From the NCBI RefSeq assembly GCF_028369135.1, contig NZ_JAPWHW010000002.1, forward strand, positions 1 through 64,000: a stretch of DNA of 64,000 bases, in the 5' to 3' direction. The notes under the pieces were generated by a model. That model was not told the origin of the DNA and did not search any database. It saw nothing but the letters and a program-made list of their open reading frames with translations. A program made the position numbers and the translations under genes. This document shows positions 44,395 to 54,405 of the stretch, one piece after another (position 1 is the stretch's first letter; each line of letters starts with the position of its first letter). The DNA is from Roseovarius sp. ZX-A-9. Lineage in GTDB: Bacteria; Pseudomonadota; Alphaproteobacteria; Rhodobacterales; Rhodobacteraceae.

Positions 44395-45444
44395 ATGACA
44401 GATAGTTTTGACGTCCAGGAAACACAGACGACCACACGCGCGCCGCGCGATTGGGTCAGGATCCTCGCGGCCTACCGGGAACCACGGCAGATCCAGAGCC
44501 TGTTCGAACTGAGCGTCAGCATCGTGCCATTCGTGCTGTTGTGGGCGCTGGCATGGTGGGCCTTGTCCTACAGCTATCTCCTGAGCTTTGCGCTGTCGGT
44601 TCTCAATGCAGGGTTCCTGCTGCGCCTCTTCGCGATCCAGCATGATTGCGGGCACGGCGCGTTTTTCAACAACAGGACGGTCAGCGACTGGCTGGGCCGG
44701 GCCATCGGCGTCTTCACCCTGACGCCTTATGACGTCTGGCGCCACACTCATTCGGTCCACCACAGCAGTTCGGGCAATCTGGGCAAGCGCGGCATGGGCG
44801 ATGTCCATACGCTGACGGTCGATGAGTACGGCGAGATGAAGTGGTTCCAACGCCTGAAATACCGGCTCTATCGGCATCCGATCGTGCTATTTGGGCTTGG
44901 GCCCGGATATCTGTTCTTGCTGCAAAACCGTCTGCCCCTTGGGGTAATGGCGAATGCACGCTACTGGCTCAGCGCGATGGGGACCAACATGGCGATCATC
45001 GTCGCCTTGTCCGCGATCGTGTATTTCGGTGGTATCATGCCGGTGTTGCTGATTTTCCTGCCATCGACCCTGTTGGCGGCGACGGCTGGTGTCTGGCTGT
45101 TCTACGTACAGCACCAGTTCGAAACCACATATTGGGATGAAGAAGAAAGCTGGAAACTGCACGATGCAGCGCTGCATGGCAGCTCGCACTATGTGCTGCC
45201 CTCGGTGCTGAACTGGTTCAGTGCCAATATCGGCATTCACCATGTGCACCATCTTTACAGCCGCATCCCTTTCTACCGCTTGCCAGAGGTGCTGCGCGAT
45301 CACGCCGAACTGGCCGATGGCAATCAACTGACTATACGTCAGAGCCTTGCCAGTGCGCGGCTGCACCTGTGGGACGAAAAGACCAAACGTCTGTTGTCCT
45401 TTGCGCAGGCCAGGATGGCGCGACGCGCCAACACCGCGACCTGA
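44395..45444 (+). CDS. Fatty acid desaturase
   Basis: 349 residues with four or so membrane segments and the three histidine boxes of membrane di-iron desaturases: HDCGH (83-87), HTHSVHH (117-123) and HHVHH (about 282-286). Inserts a double bond into acyl chains, probably of membrane phospholipids (DesA-like). It could act on another lipid, such as a carotenoid or sphingoid chain, since the box spacing does not settle this. Single gene. Confidence 0.85.
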   Translation: MTDSFDVQETQTTTRAPRDWVRILAAYREPRQIQSLFELSVSIVPFVLLWALAWWALSYSYLLSFALSVLNAGFLLRLFAIQHDCGHGAFFNNRTVSDWLGRAIGVFTLTPYDVWRHTHSVHHSSSGNLGKRGMGDVHTLTVDEYGEMKWFQRLKYRLYRHPIVLFGLGPGYLFLLQNRLPLGVMANARYWLSAMGTNMAIIVALSAIVYFGGIMPVLLIFLPSTLLAATAGVWLFYVQHQFETTYWDEEESWKLHDAALHGSSHYVLPSVLNWFSANIGIHHVHHLYSRIPFYRLPEVLRDHAELADGNQLTIRQSLASARLHLWDEKTKRLLSFAQARMARRANTAT

Positions 45445-45526
45445 TCGCCCGCCGGAGACTAGGAGATCGCCCGCGCAGCTGCTAAGTTGCGCGAGTGATC
45501 CGTAGTCCGGCGCAGAGATTCAGGAC

Positions 45527-46225
45527 ATGCCCAAACGCACCCAGTTGCCCGCCAGTGCATCCTTTGCCCAAACCACCGAGGATGGGCGCCTGTTTGCCCC
45601 GTCGGCAGACCGCAACGCGCAGGCCATTGCCAAGACCTTGACGCGCTACGCCCCACCCACAGGGCGCGCGTTGGAAATCGCCAGCGGCACCGGCCAGCAC
45701 GCAGTGCATCTGGCCACCACCCTGCCCGGCCTCGACTGGTACCCCTCAGAAATCGACGCGGACCGGCTGGCCAGCATTGACGCCTACAGGCGCGCCGCCG
45801 CCCTGCCCAATCTGCATCCCCCGATGACGCTCGACGCCACGGCGCCGCGTTGGGCGGCAACATCGGAGCGCTTCGACCTGATTCTGCTGGTCAACCTGTT
45901 GCACCTGATTTCTCAGCCCGAAACACTGGTGCTGCTGTCACAGGCGCGCGCGGCGCTGTCCCCCGGCGGGCTGCTGGCGCTTTACGGGCCGTTCCTGCGC
46001 AGCGGCCGCGCCACCTCAGAAGGCGACGCTCGCTTTCACGCCAGCCTGCGCGCCAGTGATCCCGAGATCGGTTACAAGGATGCCGACGACATGCGCGGCT
46101 GGCTCACCGAGCGGCGGCTGGACATCGTGGCGGTCGAGGATATGCCCGCCAACAACCTCTTCTTCCTGGCCCGCGCCCCGGCCCTGACACGCCCGCCCGA
46201 AGAATGGTGCCAGTTTACCGCGTAA
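45527..46225 (+). CDS. DUF938 SAM-dependent methyltransferase-like protein
   Basis: 232 residues. Class I methyltransferase motif I LEIASGTGQHAVHLA (49-63), acidic loop YPSEIDADRL, and FDLILLVNLLHLIS. The N-terminal FAPSADRNAQAIAKTL is the DUF938 hallmark. Substrate unknown. Converges on the amidohydrolase gene with a 7-bp gap. Confidence 0.85.
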   Translation: MPKRTQLPASASFAQTTEDGRLFAPSADRNAQAIAKTLTRYAPPTGRALEIASGTGQHAVHLATTLPGLDWYPSEIDADRLASIDAYRRAAALPNLHPPMTLDATAPRWAATSERFDLILLVNLLHLISQPETLVLLSQARAALSPGGLLALYGPFLRSGRATSEGDARFHASLRASDPEIGYKDADDMRGWLTERRLDIVAVEDMPANNLFFLARAPALTRPPEEWCQFTA

Positions 46226-46232
46226 CGCAATC

Positions 46233-47900
46233 TCAGGCGCTGTAGGTCACCTGCCCGCCGCAGATGGTCAGCAATGGCTTGGCCATGCCCAGCTCGCCCG
46301 GCGCCATCGCCTCGATATCGCGGTCCATCACCACCACATCGCCCAACTGCCCCGGCACCAACTGGCCCTTGCTGCCTTCGCTGAACTCCACCCAGGCGTT
46401 GTCCCGCGTATAGCTGGCCAGCGTATCCATCAGAGATTGCGGCCGCACATCCCAGGGCGCACCGGGGTCCACCGGTGCCACGGCGGCCTGAATGCTGGGC
46501 ATCACGTCCACCGGCACCACCGGCCAGTCCGTCGAGAATGTCAGCGGCGCGCCGCTGTCGCGGATACGCTGCCAGGCAAAGGCGTACGGGTACTGGTCGT
46601 CATGCAGGATCGTGCCTTGCGGAATGGGCCCGAAATGCCCCCCCACCGCCGAGTGCAGCGGTTGCATCGACGCCACCGCCCCCAGCGCCGAAATGCGCGG
46701 GATATCCTCGGGCGTGATGACCTCGATATGCTCCAACCGGTGGCGACTGTCGCGCGCGCCATTGGCCTCGCGCGCCGCCTGGTAGCCGTCGAGCGTGCGG
46801 CGCACGGCCAGATCGCCGATGGCATGCACGCAGATCTGCAGACCCAACGCGTCAATCCGGCGGCAGGCCTCGTTGAAATGCTCTGGCTCGAATACCGCGT
46901 CGCCGGTCACATCCGGCGCATCCGGATAGCCCCGGATCATCAGTGCGGTGCGCGCGTCGATCACGCCGTCCATGAACATCTTGACCACACCCGACCAAAT
47001 CCGATCGCCCGTGTATTTACGCTTCATCTCGGCCGCTTCTTCCAGCCGGTCCAGCGGGTCGAAATTCTTGAGGTGGAACGGCACCTGCATGCGCGCCGCC
47101 AGATCGCCCGCCGCGTCGATCTCGGTCAGCAGTTCCAGCTGGTAGAAATTGCCGTCCATGTTGTGCATCGTGGTCACGCCCTTGGACGCGGCATGCTTCA
47201 GGCCCCGAGTGATCAACGCGCGATCCGCGGCGCGCTCGGCCGCCGTGGCAGGCGGCTCGGGGTCGTTGCCGGTCACGTAGCCCAGCATGTCACGCCCGCC
47301 GGTCTTGCTCAGGTTGATGACCGGCCCGAACGCGCCCGTTTCCAGCAACAGCCCGGTCGCCTTGCCGTCCGAGCCCATGACGATGGTGCTGCCTTCGGCC
47401 ACCTTGGCACCGTGCAACAGGCCCGCGCGCTCCAGCGCCTTCGTATTGGCCCAGACAGTGTGAATATCGGGTGCAAGCAGCGCCACGGGCCGATCGGCGA
47501 GGATCGCATCGAGGTCGTGCCGTGTCGGCTCTACCCCGTCCAAGATGCCATAGCTCGTGCCCATCCCAAGGATCAGCGGCTCTTGGGGATTTTCGGCTGC
47601 GTATTTGTTGATCGCTTCGCGCAATGCGGCCAAACCATAAACGCCGTCCAGCGACATGAATTCAAGCGACGCCGCCCCCTGGAACAGATGCACATGGCTG
47701 TCGATGAAACCCGGCAGAACCGTCGCGCCCCCCGCATCCACCACTTGCGTGCCCGGCCCGGCCAGCGCACGGATGTCGGCGGTGTCGCCCACCGCCTGTA
47801 TCAGACCACCCGCGATGGCCACCGCCTCGGCCCGCGGGCTGCTGTCGTCCATCGTCAGAACCCTGCCGTTCAGAATCACCATATCGGCCTGTTGCGCCAT
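46233..47900 (-). CDS. Metal-dependent amidohydrolase (YtcJ-like)
   Basis: 555 residues. Amidohydro_3 family: metal-binding DSHVHLFQG near residue 68, then further histidines in NMDGNFYQ, ICVHAIGDLAVRRTLDGY and HRLEHIEVITPEDI, and the catalytic aspartate in TFSTDWPV. Cytoplasmic hydrolase of a C-N bond; substrate unknown. Divergent from the LuxR-type regulator across 169 bp, a classic local-control arrangement. Confidence 0.88.
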   Translation of the reverse strand: MAQQADMVILNGRVLTMDDSSPRAEAVAIAGGLIQAVGDTADIRALAGPGTQVVDAGGATVLPGFIDSHVHLFQGAASLEFMSLDGVYGLAALREAINKYAAENPQEPLILGMGTSYGILDGVEPTRHDLDAILADRPVALLAPDIHTVWANTKALERAGLLHGAKVAEGSTIVMGSDGKATGLLLETGAFGPVINLSKTGGRDMLGYVTGNDPEPPATAAERAADRALITRGLKHAASKGVTTMHNMDGNFYQLELLTEIDAAGDLAARMQVPFHLKNFDPLDRLEEAAEMKRKYTGDRIWSGVVKMFMDGVIDARTALMIRGYPDAPDVTGDAVFEPEHFNEACRRIDALGLQICVHAIGDLAVRRTLDGYQAAREANGARDSRHRLEHIEVITPEDIPRISALGAVASMQPLHSAVGGHFGPIPQGTILHDDQYPYAFAWQRIRDSGAPLTFSTDWPVVPVDVMPSIQAAVAPVDPGAPWDVRPQSLMDTLASYTRDNAWVEFSEGSKGQLVPGQLGDVVVMDRDIEAMAPGELGMAKPLLTICGGQVTYSA

Positions 47901-48069
47901 CTTTCATTCCTCCGTCCGGGGCCAAACCCGCCCCTTCTCAATCCCGCATTGCAGGCTTAGACTGTGGCAGATCAGAAGCCCGGACAATACCCCCAGGGGC
48001 TTAGACCAATTCACCTAGACCACGTGCCGCTGGTTTGGCGCGAAACATAACAGTGGCACGAGACCTGCA

Positions 48070-48879
48070 ATGACCGATCACCCCCGTGCATCCGCCCCTA
48101 CCACCGAGGACATACTGGCTCGCGCCGTCGCCAGCATCGGGCGTGCCGATTTCGTGCTGCGCGCTCTCGAATACCTGAGTTGCGCTATGGCCTATCAGGG
48201 CTGTCTGCTGACCCGGCTGGACGGCACCCGCCCGCCGGAGCATGTCTATGACGACGTGCGTGCCGAGCGCCGCGCCGATGTCGTGGATCGCTATCTGGAT
48301 GGTGCCTACATGCTCGATCCGTTCTATGTGGCCTACACCGAAACGCGCCCCTGCGACGCGCTTCGTCTGCGGGATGTGGCCCCGGACCGGTTTCAGCATT
48401 CAAGCTATTTCAACACCTATTACAGTTCGATCCGGCTGCGCGACGAGGCCGCAATTTTCGTTGACCTGCCGAACGGCCAGCATCTTTTCTATTCGGTCGG
48501 CCGGACCGAGGACAGCCCGCGCTTTTCCCAACGCGACATGGACCGCACCCGGCGTATCCTGCCGGTGTTTGCCGCCATCAACCGGCGCCATTTCACCGTC
48601 GGCCGCCCTGCCCCGGAACCAACCTCTGATCCCGCCATAGCCCAACAGGAGATCGAGACCGCAATGGCCCGGTTCGGTGCCGAAGAACTCACCGATCGCG
48701 AGCGCCAGATTGCGATCCTCATCCTCAAGGGGCATTCGTCGAAATCCATCGCACAGCGGATCGGCGTCAGCCCCGGCACCGTGAAGATCCATCGCCGGAA
48801 TTTTTACCGAAAGCTGAATATTTCAGCACAGAGCGAGCTTTTCTCGATGTTTCTCGCCTCCCTGACCCGTCCAGCCTAG
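48070..48879 (+). CDS. LuxR-family transcriptional regulator
   Basis: 269 residues. C-terminal LuxR/GerE helix-turn-helix: LTDRERQIAILILKGHSSKS then IAQRIGVSPGTVKIHRRNFY. The N-terminal 190 residues are a sensory region without the conserved autoinducer-pocket pattern that I could confirm, so probably not a quorum sensor. It stands between a divergent amidohydrolase and the downstream polyamine-type operon and may regulate either. Confidence 0.85.
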   Translation: MTDHPRASAPTTEDILARAVASIGRADFVLRALEYLSCAMAYQGCLLTRLDGTRPPEHVYDDVRAERRADVVDRYLDGAYMLDPFYVAYTETRPCDALRLRDVAPDRFQHSSYFNTYYSSIRLRDEAAIFVDLPNGQHLFYSVGRTEDSPRFSQRDMDRTRRILPVFAAINRRHFTVGRPAPEPTSDPAIAQQEIETAMARFGAEELTDRERQIAILILKGHSSKSIAQRIGVSPGTVKIHRRNFYRKLNISAQSELFSMFLASLTRPA

Positions 48880-49122
48880 GGAATCCCCCTCTGCCTGTCT
48901 TGACTGCGGGAAAAGCGTCGCAAGGGCGTTTATCCCTGTAATTGCAGGTAGTTCATGCACAAGGCATCCCGCCCGGGCGCCCCTCCCTGACACACAATCG
49001 TCTGCTAGGTCGCGCCCTATCCCCGATGGGGTATTTACGCGACTCGCTGCTACGGCCTAGGCTGAGTGGCCTGCAGAGACCGGCCCGAGATCGGCCTGCA
49101 GCACTCAAACAGGGGGGCGCGC

Positions 49123-50229
49123 ATGGCGCAAGATACGGCAGACATGTCGGGTAAATCGGCCAAGAACATGATTCTGGCCGAGGGCGTGACCAAGACATTC
49201 GGCGAAGGCGACTCGAAAGTGCACGCCCTTGATGATGTCTCGATCAGCATCCGCGAGAACGAATTCTTCACGCTGCTTGGCCCATCGGGCTGTGGCAAGA
49301 CCACGCTCTTGCGGCTGATCGCGGGGTTTGAACTGCCGACCAAGGGCAACATCCTGCTGGATGGGCAAGAGATCGGACATCTGCCGCCTTACAAGCGCCC
49401 GGTGAACACCGTGTTCCAGAACTATGCCCTGTTTCCGCACATGACCGTGGCGCGCAATATCGGCTTCGGACTTGAAATGCAGGGCCGCTCCAAATCCGAG
49501 ATCAAACAGGCCATCGAAAAGATGCTGGCGCTGGTGCAGATGGAGCATCTGGCGAACCGGCAGACCGACCAGCTCTCGGGCGGGCAGCAACAGCGCGTGG
49601 CACTGGCCCGTGCTCTGGCACCGCATCCCAAGGTGCTGCTGCTGGACGAGCCGCTCTCGGCGCTTGACCTCAAGCTGCGCAAGGAAATGCAGATAGAGCT
49701 GAAGCGGCTGCAAAGCGAAACCGGCATCACCTTCGTTTTCGTCACCCACGATCAGGAAGAGGCGCTGACCATGTCCGACCGCATCGCGGTCATGAAGGCA
49801 GGCCATATCCTTCAGGTCGGACGCCCCAAGCAGATCTACAATCAGCCGGCGCGCCGCTTCGTCGCCGATTTCATCGGCGATATCAATATCTTCGAGGTCG
49901 ATCTTGACGAGGTCAGCGGCACAACGGGCCGCGTCACGTTGCCCGGCGGGGCCACCCTGCCTGCCGACCTGCCCGAAGCGGACGTGCCTGCAGGGGCGGT
50001 GTCGGTCGCGATCCGACCGGAAAACATGCGCCTGGCCGATGCCCGCGACAGCGCCGCCAAGCTGAAAGGCACCGTGACCAACGTGGTCTATTTCGGGGCC
50101 GGCAGTAACGTTCATGTCGCACTCAAAGGCGGCTCCGAAGTGATCGTACGCACCACCGGCGAGGTTCTCGATGACGGTCACGAGGTCGGGCTGATATTGC
50201 CCGACCGGGTTCAGGTGCTGGTAGATTGA
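49123..50229 (+). CDS. potA: Polyamine-type ABC transporter ATP-binding protein
   Basis: 368 residues from the ATG at 49123, preceded by AGGGGGG; the frame opens 19 codons earlier. Walker [10 protein letters not shown], signature [15 protein letters not shown], Walker [12 protein letters not shown], and a C-terminal TOBE domain ([11 protein letters not shown]). PotA-like: [15 protein letters not shown] is typical. Energises uptake by the two permeases that follow. Overlaps the next gene by one base. Confidence 0.88.
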   Translation: MAQDTADMSGKSAKNMILAEGVTKTFGEGDSKVHALDDVSISIRENEFFTLLGPSGCGKTTLLRLIAGFELPTKGNILLDGQEIGHLPPYKRPVNTVFQNYALFPHMTVARNIGFGLEMQGRSKSEIKQAIEKMLALVQMEHLANRQTDQLSGGQQQRVALARALAPHPKVLLLDEPLSALDLKLRKEMQIELKRLQSETGITFVFVTHDQEEALTMSDRIAVMKAGHILQVGRPKQIYNQPARRFVADFIGDINIFEVDLDEVSGTTGRVTLPGGATLPADLPEADVPAGAVSVAIRPENMRLADARDSAAKLKGTVTNVVYFGAGSNVHVALKGGSEVIVRTTGEVLDDGHEVGLILPDRVQVLVD

Positions 50230-51176
50230 TGGGCGCGGTGCAACATAGCGGCGCCGATGCGCGTCTTGACGAGGCCAGACGCCGGGTCGAAGCGGACACC
50301 CGCCGCCGCCGCCGGCAACTGCTGGCGCCGACACTGATCGTGATTGGCGTCTTCGGGCTGTTTCCGCTGACCATTACGCTGATCTATTCGTTTCTCAGCC
50401 CCGGCGTCTATGGCGGGGTCACGTGGGAGTTTTCCACCGACGCCTATGTGCAATTCCTGTTCGAGCGGGACATCTTTGACGACACGCTCAGCTTCTCGGG
50501 GACGTATCTCAGCATCTATGGCCGCTCCATCGGGCTGGCCTTCGGGGCCACTGTCGGGGCGCTGCTGATCGGGTTTCCCACCGCGTATTTCATCGCCAGC
50601 AAACCACCGTCTCAGCGCAATTTCTGGCTCTTCCTGATCACCCTCCCGTTCTGGACGAACCTGTTGATCCGCACATATGCGGTGCTGCTGATCATCCGCG
50701 ACGAAGGTATCGTCAATCTCAGCCTTCAGAGTATCGGCCTGATCGATCAGCCGCTGACGATCCTCTACACCGATTTCGCGGTGTTTCTCGGCCTGATCTA
50801 CAGCTACTTGCCCTTCATGGTGCTGCCGCTTTACGCGTCACTGGAAAAACTGGACTTCCGCCTGGTCGAGGCCGCCTATGATCTTTACGCGACGCGCTTT
50901 CAGGTGCTGCGGCACGTGATCGTGCCGATGGCCAAGCCCGGCATCGTTGCCGGTTGCATCCTCGTCTTCATCCCCGGCCTCGGGGCCTATATCACGCCCG
51001 AATTGCTGGGCGGCGGCAAGGAGCTGATGATCGGCAACCTGATCGCACTGCAATTCGGTGGCTCGCGCAACTGGCCTTTCGGGTCAGCGGCGGCGCTCAT
51101 CCTGATGGTGGTGGTGATGATGTCGCTCATCGTCTATGTCCGCTACGCTGGCAAGGAGGGCAACAGTCATGGCTGA
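50229..51176 (+). CDS. potB: Polyamine-type ABC transporter permease (PotB-like)
   Basis: 315 residues from the ATG overlapping the potA stop (TGATG). Six membrane segments; EAA loop VEAAYDLYATRFQVLRHVIV contacts the ATPase. Followed by potC with an 8-bp overlap. Confidence 0.87.
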   Translation: MGAVQHSGADARLDEARRRVEADTRRRRRQLLAPTLIVIGVFGLFPLTITLIYSFLSPGVYGGVTWEFSTDAYVQFLFERDIFDDTLSFSGTYLSIYGRSIGLAFGATVGALLIGFPTAYFIASKPPSQRNFWLFLITLPFWTNLLIRTYAVLLIIRDEGIVNLSLQSIGLIDQPLTILYTDFAVFLGLIYSYLPFMVLPLYASLEKLDFRLVEAAYDLYATRFQVLRHVIVPMAKPGIVAGCILVFIPGLGAYITPELLGGGKELMIGNLIALQFGGSRNWPFGSAAALILMVVVMMSLIVYVRYAGKEGNSHG

Positions 51177-51981
51177 ACCTCGCCGCAAGATGAAGGACCT
51201 GCGCAAGCAGCCCGGCTTTGATTTCATGGCCTGGTTCTGCATCGTGTTCCTCTATGCCCCGATCGTCGTGCTGATCATCTTCTCGTTCAACGACAACCGG
51301 TCGGTTGTGCGCTGGACCGAATTCAGCCTGCGCTGGTATTACGCCGCCTTCGATAACGAAGGCATCCGCAACGCCACGATCGTATCGCTCAAGGTAGCGG
51401 CCGTCTCGACGCTGTTCGCAACGACATTTGCCACCATGGCGGCGCTGGCCACCACGCGCACGCCGCCCTTCCGTGGCCAGATGCTGAGCTATGCGATCAT
51501 CAACCAGCCGCTGATGATCCCAGAGATCGTCACCGCCGTCGCCACCCTGTCGTTCTTCTCGATCATCAAGCAGCTGACCGGCGTCACCGGCATCGGCTAC
51601 CTGATGCTGGCGCATACCGTGTTCTGCATACCCTTTGCCTACATGCCGATCCGGGCCCGGCTGGAGGATATGAACCTGACGCTGGAACAGGCGGCGGCAG
51701 ACCTCTACGCGACACCGATCCAGGTGTTTCGCAAGGTCACCATGCCGTTGCTGGCCCCCGGCATCGTGGCGGGTGGCATGCTGGCCTTCGTGGTATCGCT
51801 CGACGATGTGATCATCACCCTGATGGTCGCTGGCCCCGGTGAAACGACCCTGCCCGTCTACATCCTGGGCCAGATCCGCCGTGGCATCACGCCCGAGATC
51901 AACGCCGTCTCGACACTGCTCCTGCTGCTGTCGATCGTGCTGGTCTCGGCGTTCTTCACTCTCGGAAACAAAAAGAAATAA
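51169..51981 (+). CDS. potC: Polyamine-type ABC transporter permease (PotC-like)
   Basis: 270 residues from the ATG at 51169, which has AAGGAGG upstream inside potB; the frame opens 11 codons earlier. Six membrane segments; EAA loop EQAAADLYATPIQVFRKVTM. Second half of the channel. Confidence 0.87.
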   Translation: MAEPRRKMKDLRKQPGFDFMAWFCIVFLYAPIVVLIIFSFNDNRSVVRWTEFSLRWYYAAFDNEGIRNATIVSLKVAAVSTLFATTFATMAALATTRTPPFRGQMLSYAIINQPLMIPEIVTAVATLSFFSIIKQLTGVTGIGYLMLAHTVFCIPFAYMPIRARLEDMNLTLEQAAADLYATPIQVFRKVTMPLLAPGIVAGGMLAFVVSLDDVIITLMVAGPGETTLPVYILGQIRRGITPEINAVSTLLLLLSIVLVSAFFTLGNKKK

Positions 51982-52013
51982 CCAACAGACGATAATCAAC
52001 AGGAGGTACTTCG

Positions 52014-53045
52014 ATGACACTCAAACGTTCCATACCCGCGCTGGTCGCGGCGAGCTTCATGCTCGCGACGCCGGCCCTCGCCGAGGGCGAGCTCAACATC
52101 TACAACTGGGGCAACTACACCAGCCCCGAGCTGATCGAAAAGTTCGAGGAAAAATACGATATCGAAGTCAATCTCGATGGCTACGATTCCAACGAGACGA
52201 TGCTGGCCAAGGTCCGCGAAGGCAACACTGGTTATGACATCGTGGTGCCCGGCGATTCGACCGTGAAGATCATGATCGAGCAAGGCATGCTGGCAGAGAT
52301 CAAGCCGAACGAGATGGAAAACTTCGGCAACATGGACCCCAAGTGGGTTGATGTCTGGTGGGATCCGGGCCGCAACTACTCGGTGCCATGGCAGTGGGGT
52401 ACAACTTCCTTCACCGTCGACACCGAAGTTTTTGGCGGCGATATCAACACGCTCGCCCTGATGTTCGATCCGCCAGAAGAGCTGAAAGGCCGGATCAACA
52501 TGCTCAACGATATGCATGACGTGATCAATGCCGGCCTGCGCTACAAGGGCTATGATCGCTGCAACTCCAACACCGACGAGTTGCGCGACGTTACCGAGCT
52601 GCTGATCAACGCCAAGCAGTACTGGCGCACGATGGACTATTCCACGATCGAAAAGCTGACATCGAACGACGTCGATCTCAGCCAGAACTGGAACGGTGCC
52701 GCCATGCGCGCCCGCGCCCAACGCCCGACGCTGCAATATGCCTATCCGGTCGAAGGCTTCACCGGCTGGATGGACAACGTCGCGGTTCTGAAGGACGCGC
52801 CGAACATGGAGAACGCGAAACTCTTCGTGAACTTCATCATGGAGCCCGAGAACGCCGCGCTGATCTCGAACTTTGCGCGCTATGCAAATGGTATCAAGGG
52901 CTCCGAGGCGTTCATGGACGAAGAGATGCTGAGCGCACCTGAGATCGTCATGCCAGCGGACGCGCCCACGCCCGACTTCGTCAAGCCCTGCTCGCAGGAA
53001 GTGACGGACATGTACAACAAGATCTGGACCAAGCTGAAGCAATAA
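52014..53045 (+). CDS. potD: Polyamine-type periplasmic binding protein (PotD/PotF-like)
   Basis: 343 residues. Signal peptide MTLKRSIPALVAASFMLATP ending ALAE, then ELNIYNWGNYTSPELIEKFE, the strand and tryptophan-rich start found in PotD/PotF, and GYDIVVPGDSTVKIMIEQGM. Binds putrescine/spermidine-like ligands in this family; exact ligand not provable by eye. Last transporter gene, with AGGAGGT upstream of the ATG. Confidence 0.88.
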   Translation: MTLKRSIPALVAASFMLATPALAEGELNIYNWGNYTSPELIEKFEEKYDIEVNLDGYDSNETMLAKVREGNTGYDIVVPGDSTVKIMIEQGMLAEIKPNEMENFGNMDPKWVDVWWDPGRNYSVPWQWGTTSFTVDTEVFGGDINTLALMFDPPEELKGRINMLNDMHDVINAGLRYKGYDRCNSNTDELRDVTELLINAKQYWRTMDYSTIEKLTSNDVDLSQNWNGAAMRARAQRPTLQYAYPVEGFTGWMDNVAVLKDAPNMENAKLFVNFIMEPENAALISNFARYANGIKGSEAFMDEEMLSAPEIVMPADAPTPDFVKPCSQEVTDMYNKIWTKLKQ

Positions 53046-53056
53046 CCTTCAGCCAA

Positions 53057-53086
53057 GGGCGGGGCAGCGATCTGCCCCGCCCGCTT
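53057..53086 (+). terminator. Terminator of the polyamine transporter operon
   Basis: Perfect 11-bp stem GGGCGGGGCAG/CTGCCCCGCCC with a CGAT loop, 11 bp after the potD stop. The T run is short (GCTTTCC). Confidence 0.75.
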
Positions 53087-53112
53087 TCCGATTGAACCGA
53101 GGAATTTTCCCG

Positions 53113-54345
53113 ATGCCCACATCCCCCCTTGCAGCGACGCAGCAAAACCCGCGTACGGCACGAGATCTGGGCATCATGCGCGGGTTTCCCCCGCCGCCCG
53201 AAAAACGCCCGACGCTGGAAAACTGGGACTTGCCCCCGTTCAACCGCTGGTCATTCCAGAACATGCGCAGCCTGTTTCCCACCGCCGACGTGTGGCGCGG
53301 CACAGCGCCTATGCGCCCATTCCACAGCGATCTGCAAGAGCTGGACGCGGTCACTTTCACCGCGCGCGACGGCAGCACCAAATCGGTCAAGGACTGGCTG
53401 ACCAGCAGCTACACCGACGGGTTTCTGGTGATGCACCGGGGCCATGTAATTACCGAAAGCTATTTCAACGACATGCGCAGGCAAACGCCGCACCTGTCGC
53501 AATCCGTCGGAAAATCCATCGTCGGCGCGCTGGTCGGCGTATTGCACGGCGAAGGCAAGGTGGCGCTGGATGTGCCGCTCGCGGATATCGTGCCCGAACT
53601 GGCGCATTGCGGCTATGCCGCGGCGACGCTGGATCAGGTACTCGATATGCGCTCGGGCGTGCGCTTTGTCGAAGATTACGGCACACCGGGCTCTGACATG
53701 ACCCGCATCGACATCGCCAGCGGCTGGCGCCCCCCCGCCTATGGCGAGGCGATCCCGACCATCCGCGACGTGATCCTGACATTGCCGCAGGAACGCCCCC
53801 ATGGCGAGGCGTTCAAGTACCGCTCGATCGAAACCGACCTTTTGGCCTGGGTGCTGGAACGGGCCAGCGGCCAATCGCTTTCAGCGCTGCTGTCGGACCG
53901 GATCTGGTCGCGACTGGGCTGCGAACGTGACGGGTTCTTTACCGTCGATGGCGCTGCCACGGCGCTCGCGGATGGCGGGTTCAACGCGACGCTGCGCGAC
54001 TATGCGCGCTTTGGCCTGATGATGCTGAATGGTGGCCGCGTGGGCGATGCGCAGGTCGTGCCCGAATCTTGGGTCACAGGCAGCCGCACGGGCGATCCCA
54101 GCGTCTTTGGCGATCCCTACACGATCAGCTCACCCAAGGGCGCCTATAGCCGTCAGTGGTGGATCCATGACGCCGAGCGCGGCGACTTCATGGCACGCGG
54201 CGTTTTCGGCCAACTGATCTACCTCGATCCCGAGACGGATTTCATGGCCGTCAAACTCTCCAGCTGGCCGGATTACCTGATCGAGAGCTTCACCATAGAC
54301 ATGCTTGCCGCCGTTACCGCGATCCGCGACGCTGTTTCCGCGTGA
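53113..54345 (+). CDS. Serine hydrolase of the beta-lactamase (class C-like) family
   Basis: 410 residues from the ATG at 53113. SxxK motif in QSVGKSIVG near residue 131, followed by a Y-containing second motif region and a long C-terminal part. No signal peptide, so cytoplasmic and probably an esterase or amide hydrolase (6-aminohexanoate-dimer-hydrolase-like) rather than a resistance enzyme. It follows the polyamine-type operon on the same strand but behind a terminator. Confidence 0.83.
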   Translation: MPTSPLAATQQNPRTARDLGIMRGFPPPPEKRPTLENWDLPPFNRWSFQNMRSLFPTADVWRGTAPMRPFHSDLQELDAVTFTARDGSTKSVKDWLTSSYTDGFLVMHRGHVITESYFNDMRRQTPHLSQSVGKSIVGALVGVLHGEGKVALDVPLADIVPELAHCGYAAATLDQVLDMRSGVRFVEDYGTPGSDMTRIDIASGWRPPAYGEAIPTIRDVILTLPQERPHGEAFKYRSIETDLLAWVLERASGQSLSALLSDRIWSRLGCERDGFFTVDGAATALADGGFNATLRDYARFGLMMLNGGRVGDAQVVPESWVTGSRTGDPSVFGDPYTISSPKGAYSRQWWIHDAERGDFMARGVFGQLIYLDPETDFMAVKLSSWPDYLIESFTIDMLAAVTAIRDAVSA

Positions 54346-54405
54346 TCACCCTGTAACAGTGACCCGGTGAGCCGCGACAGAGACGCGGGCTGCACCGCGC
54401 GCATC

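Noticed and set aside
46437..47960. 507-residue open frame opposite the amidohydrolase, and similar long frames opposite hisS (32472-34025), hsdM (9475-10152) and dnaE
   Set aside because: Shadow frames caused by high GC; the opposite strand encodes clearly conserved proteins over the same bases.
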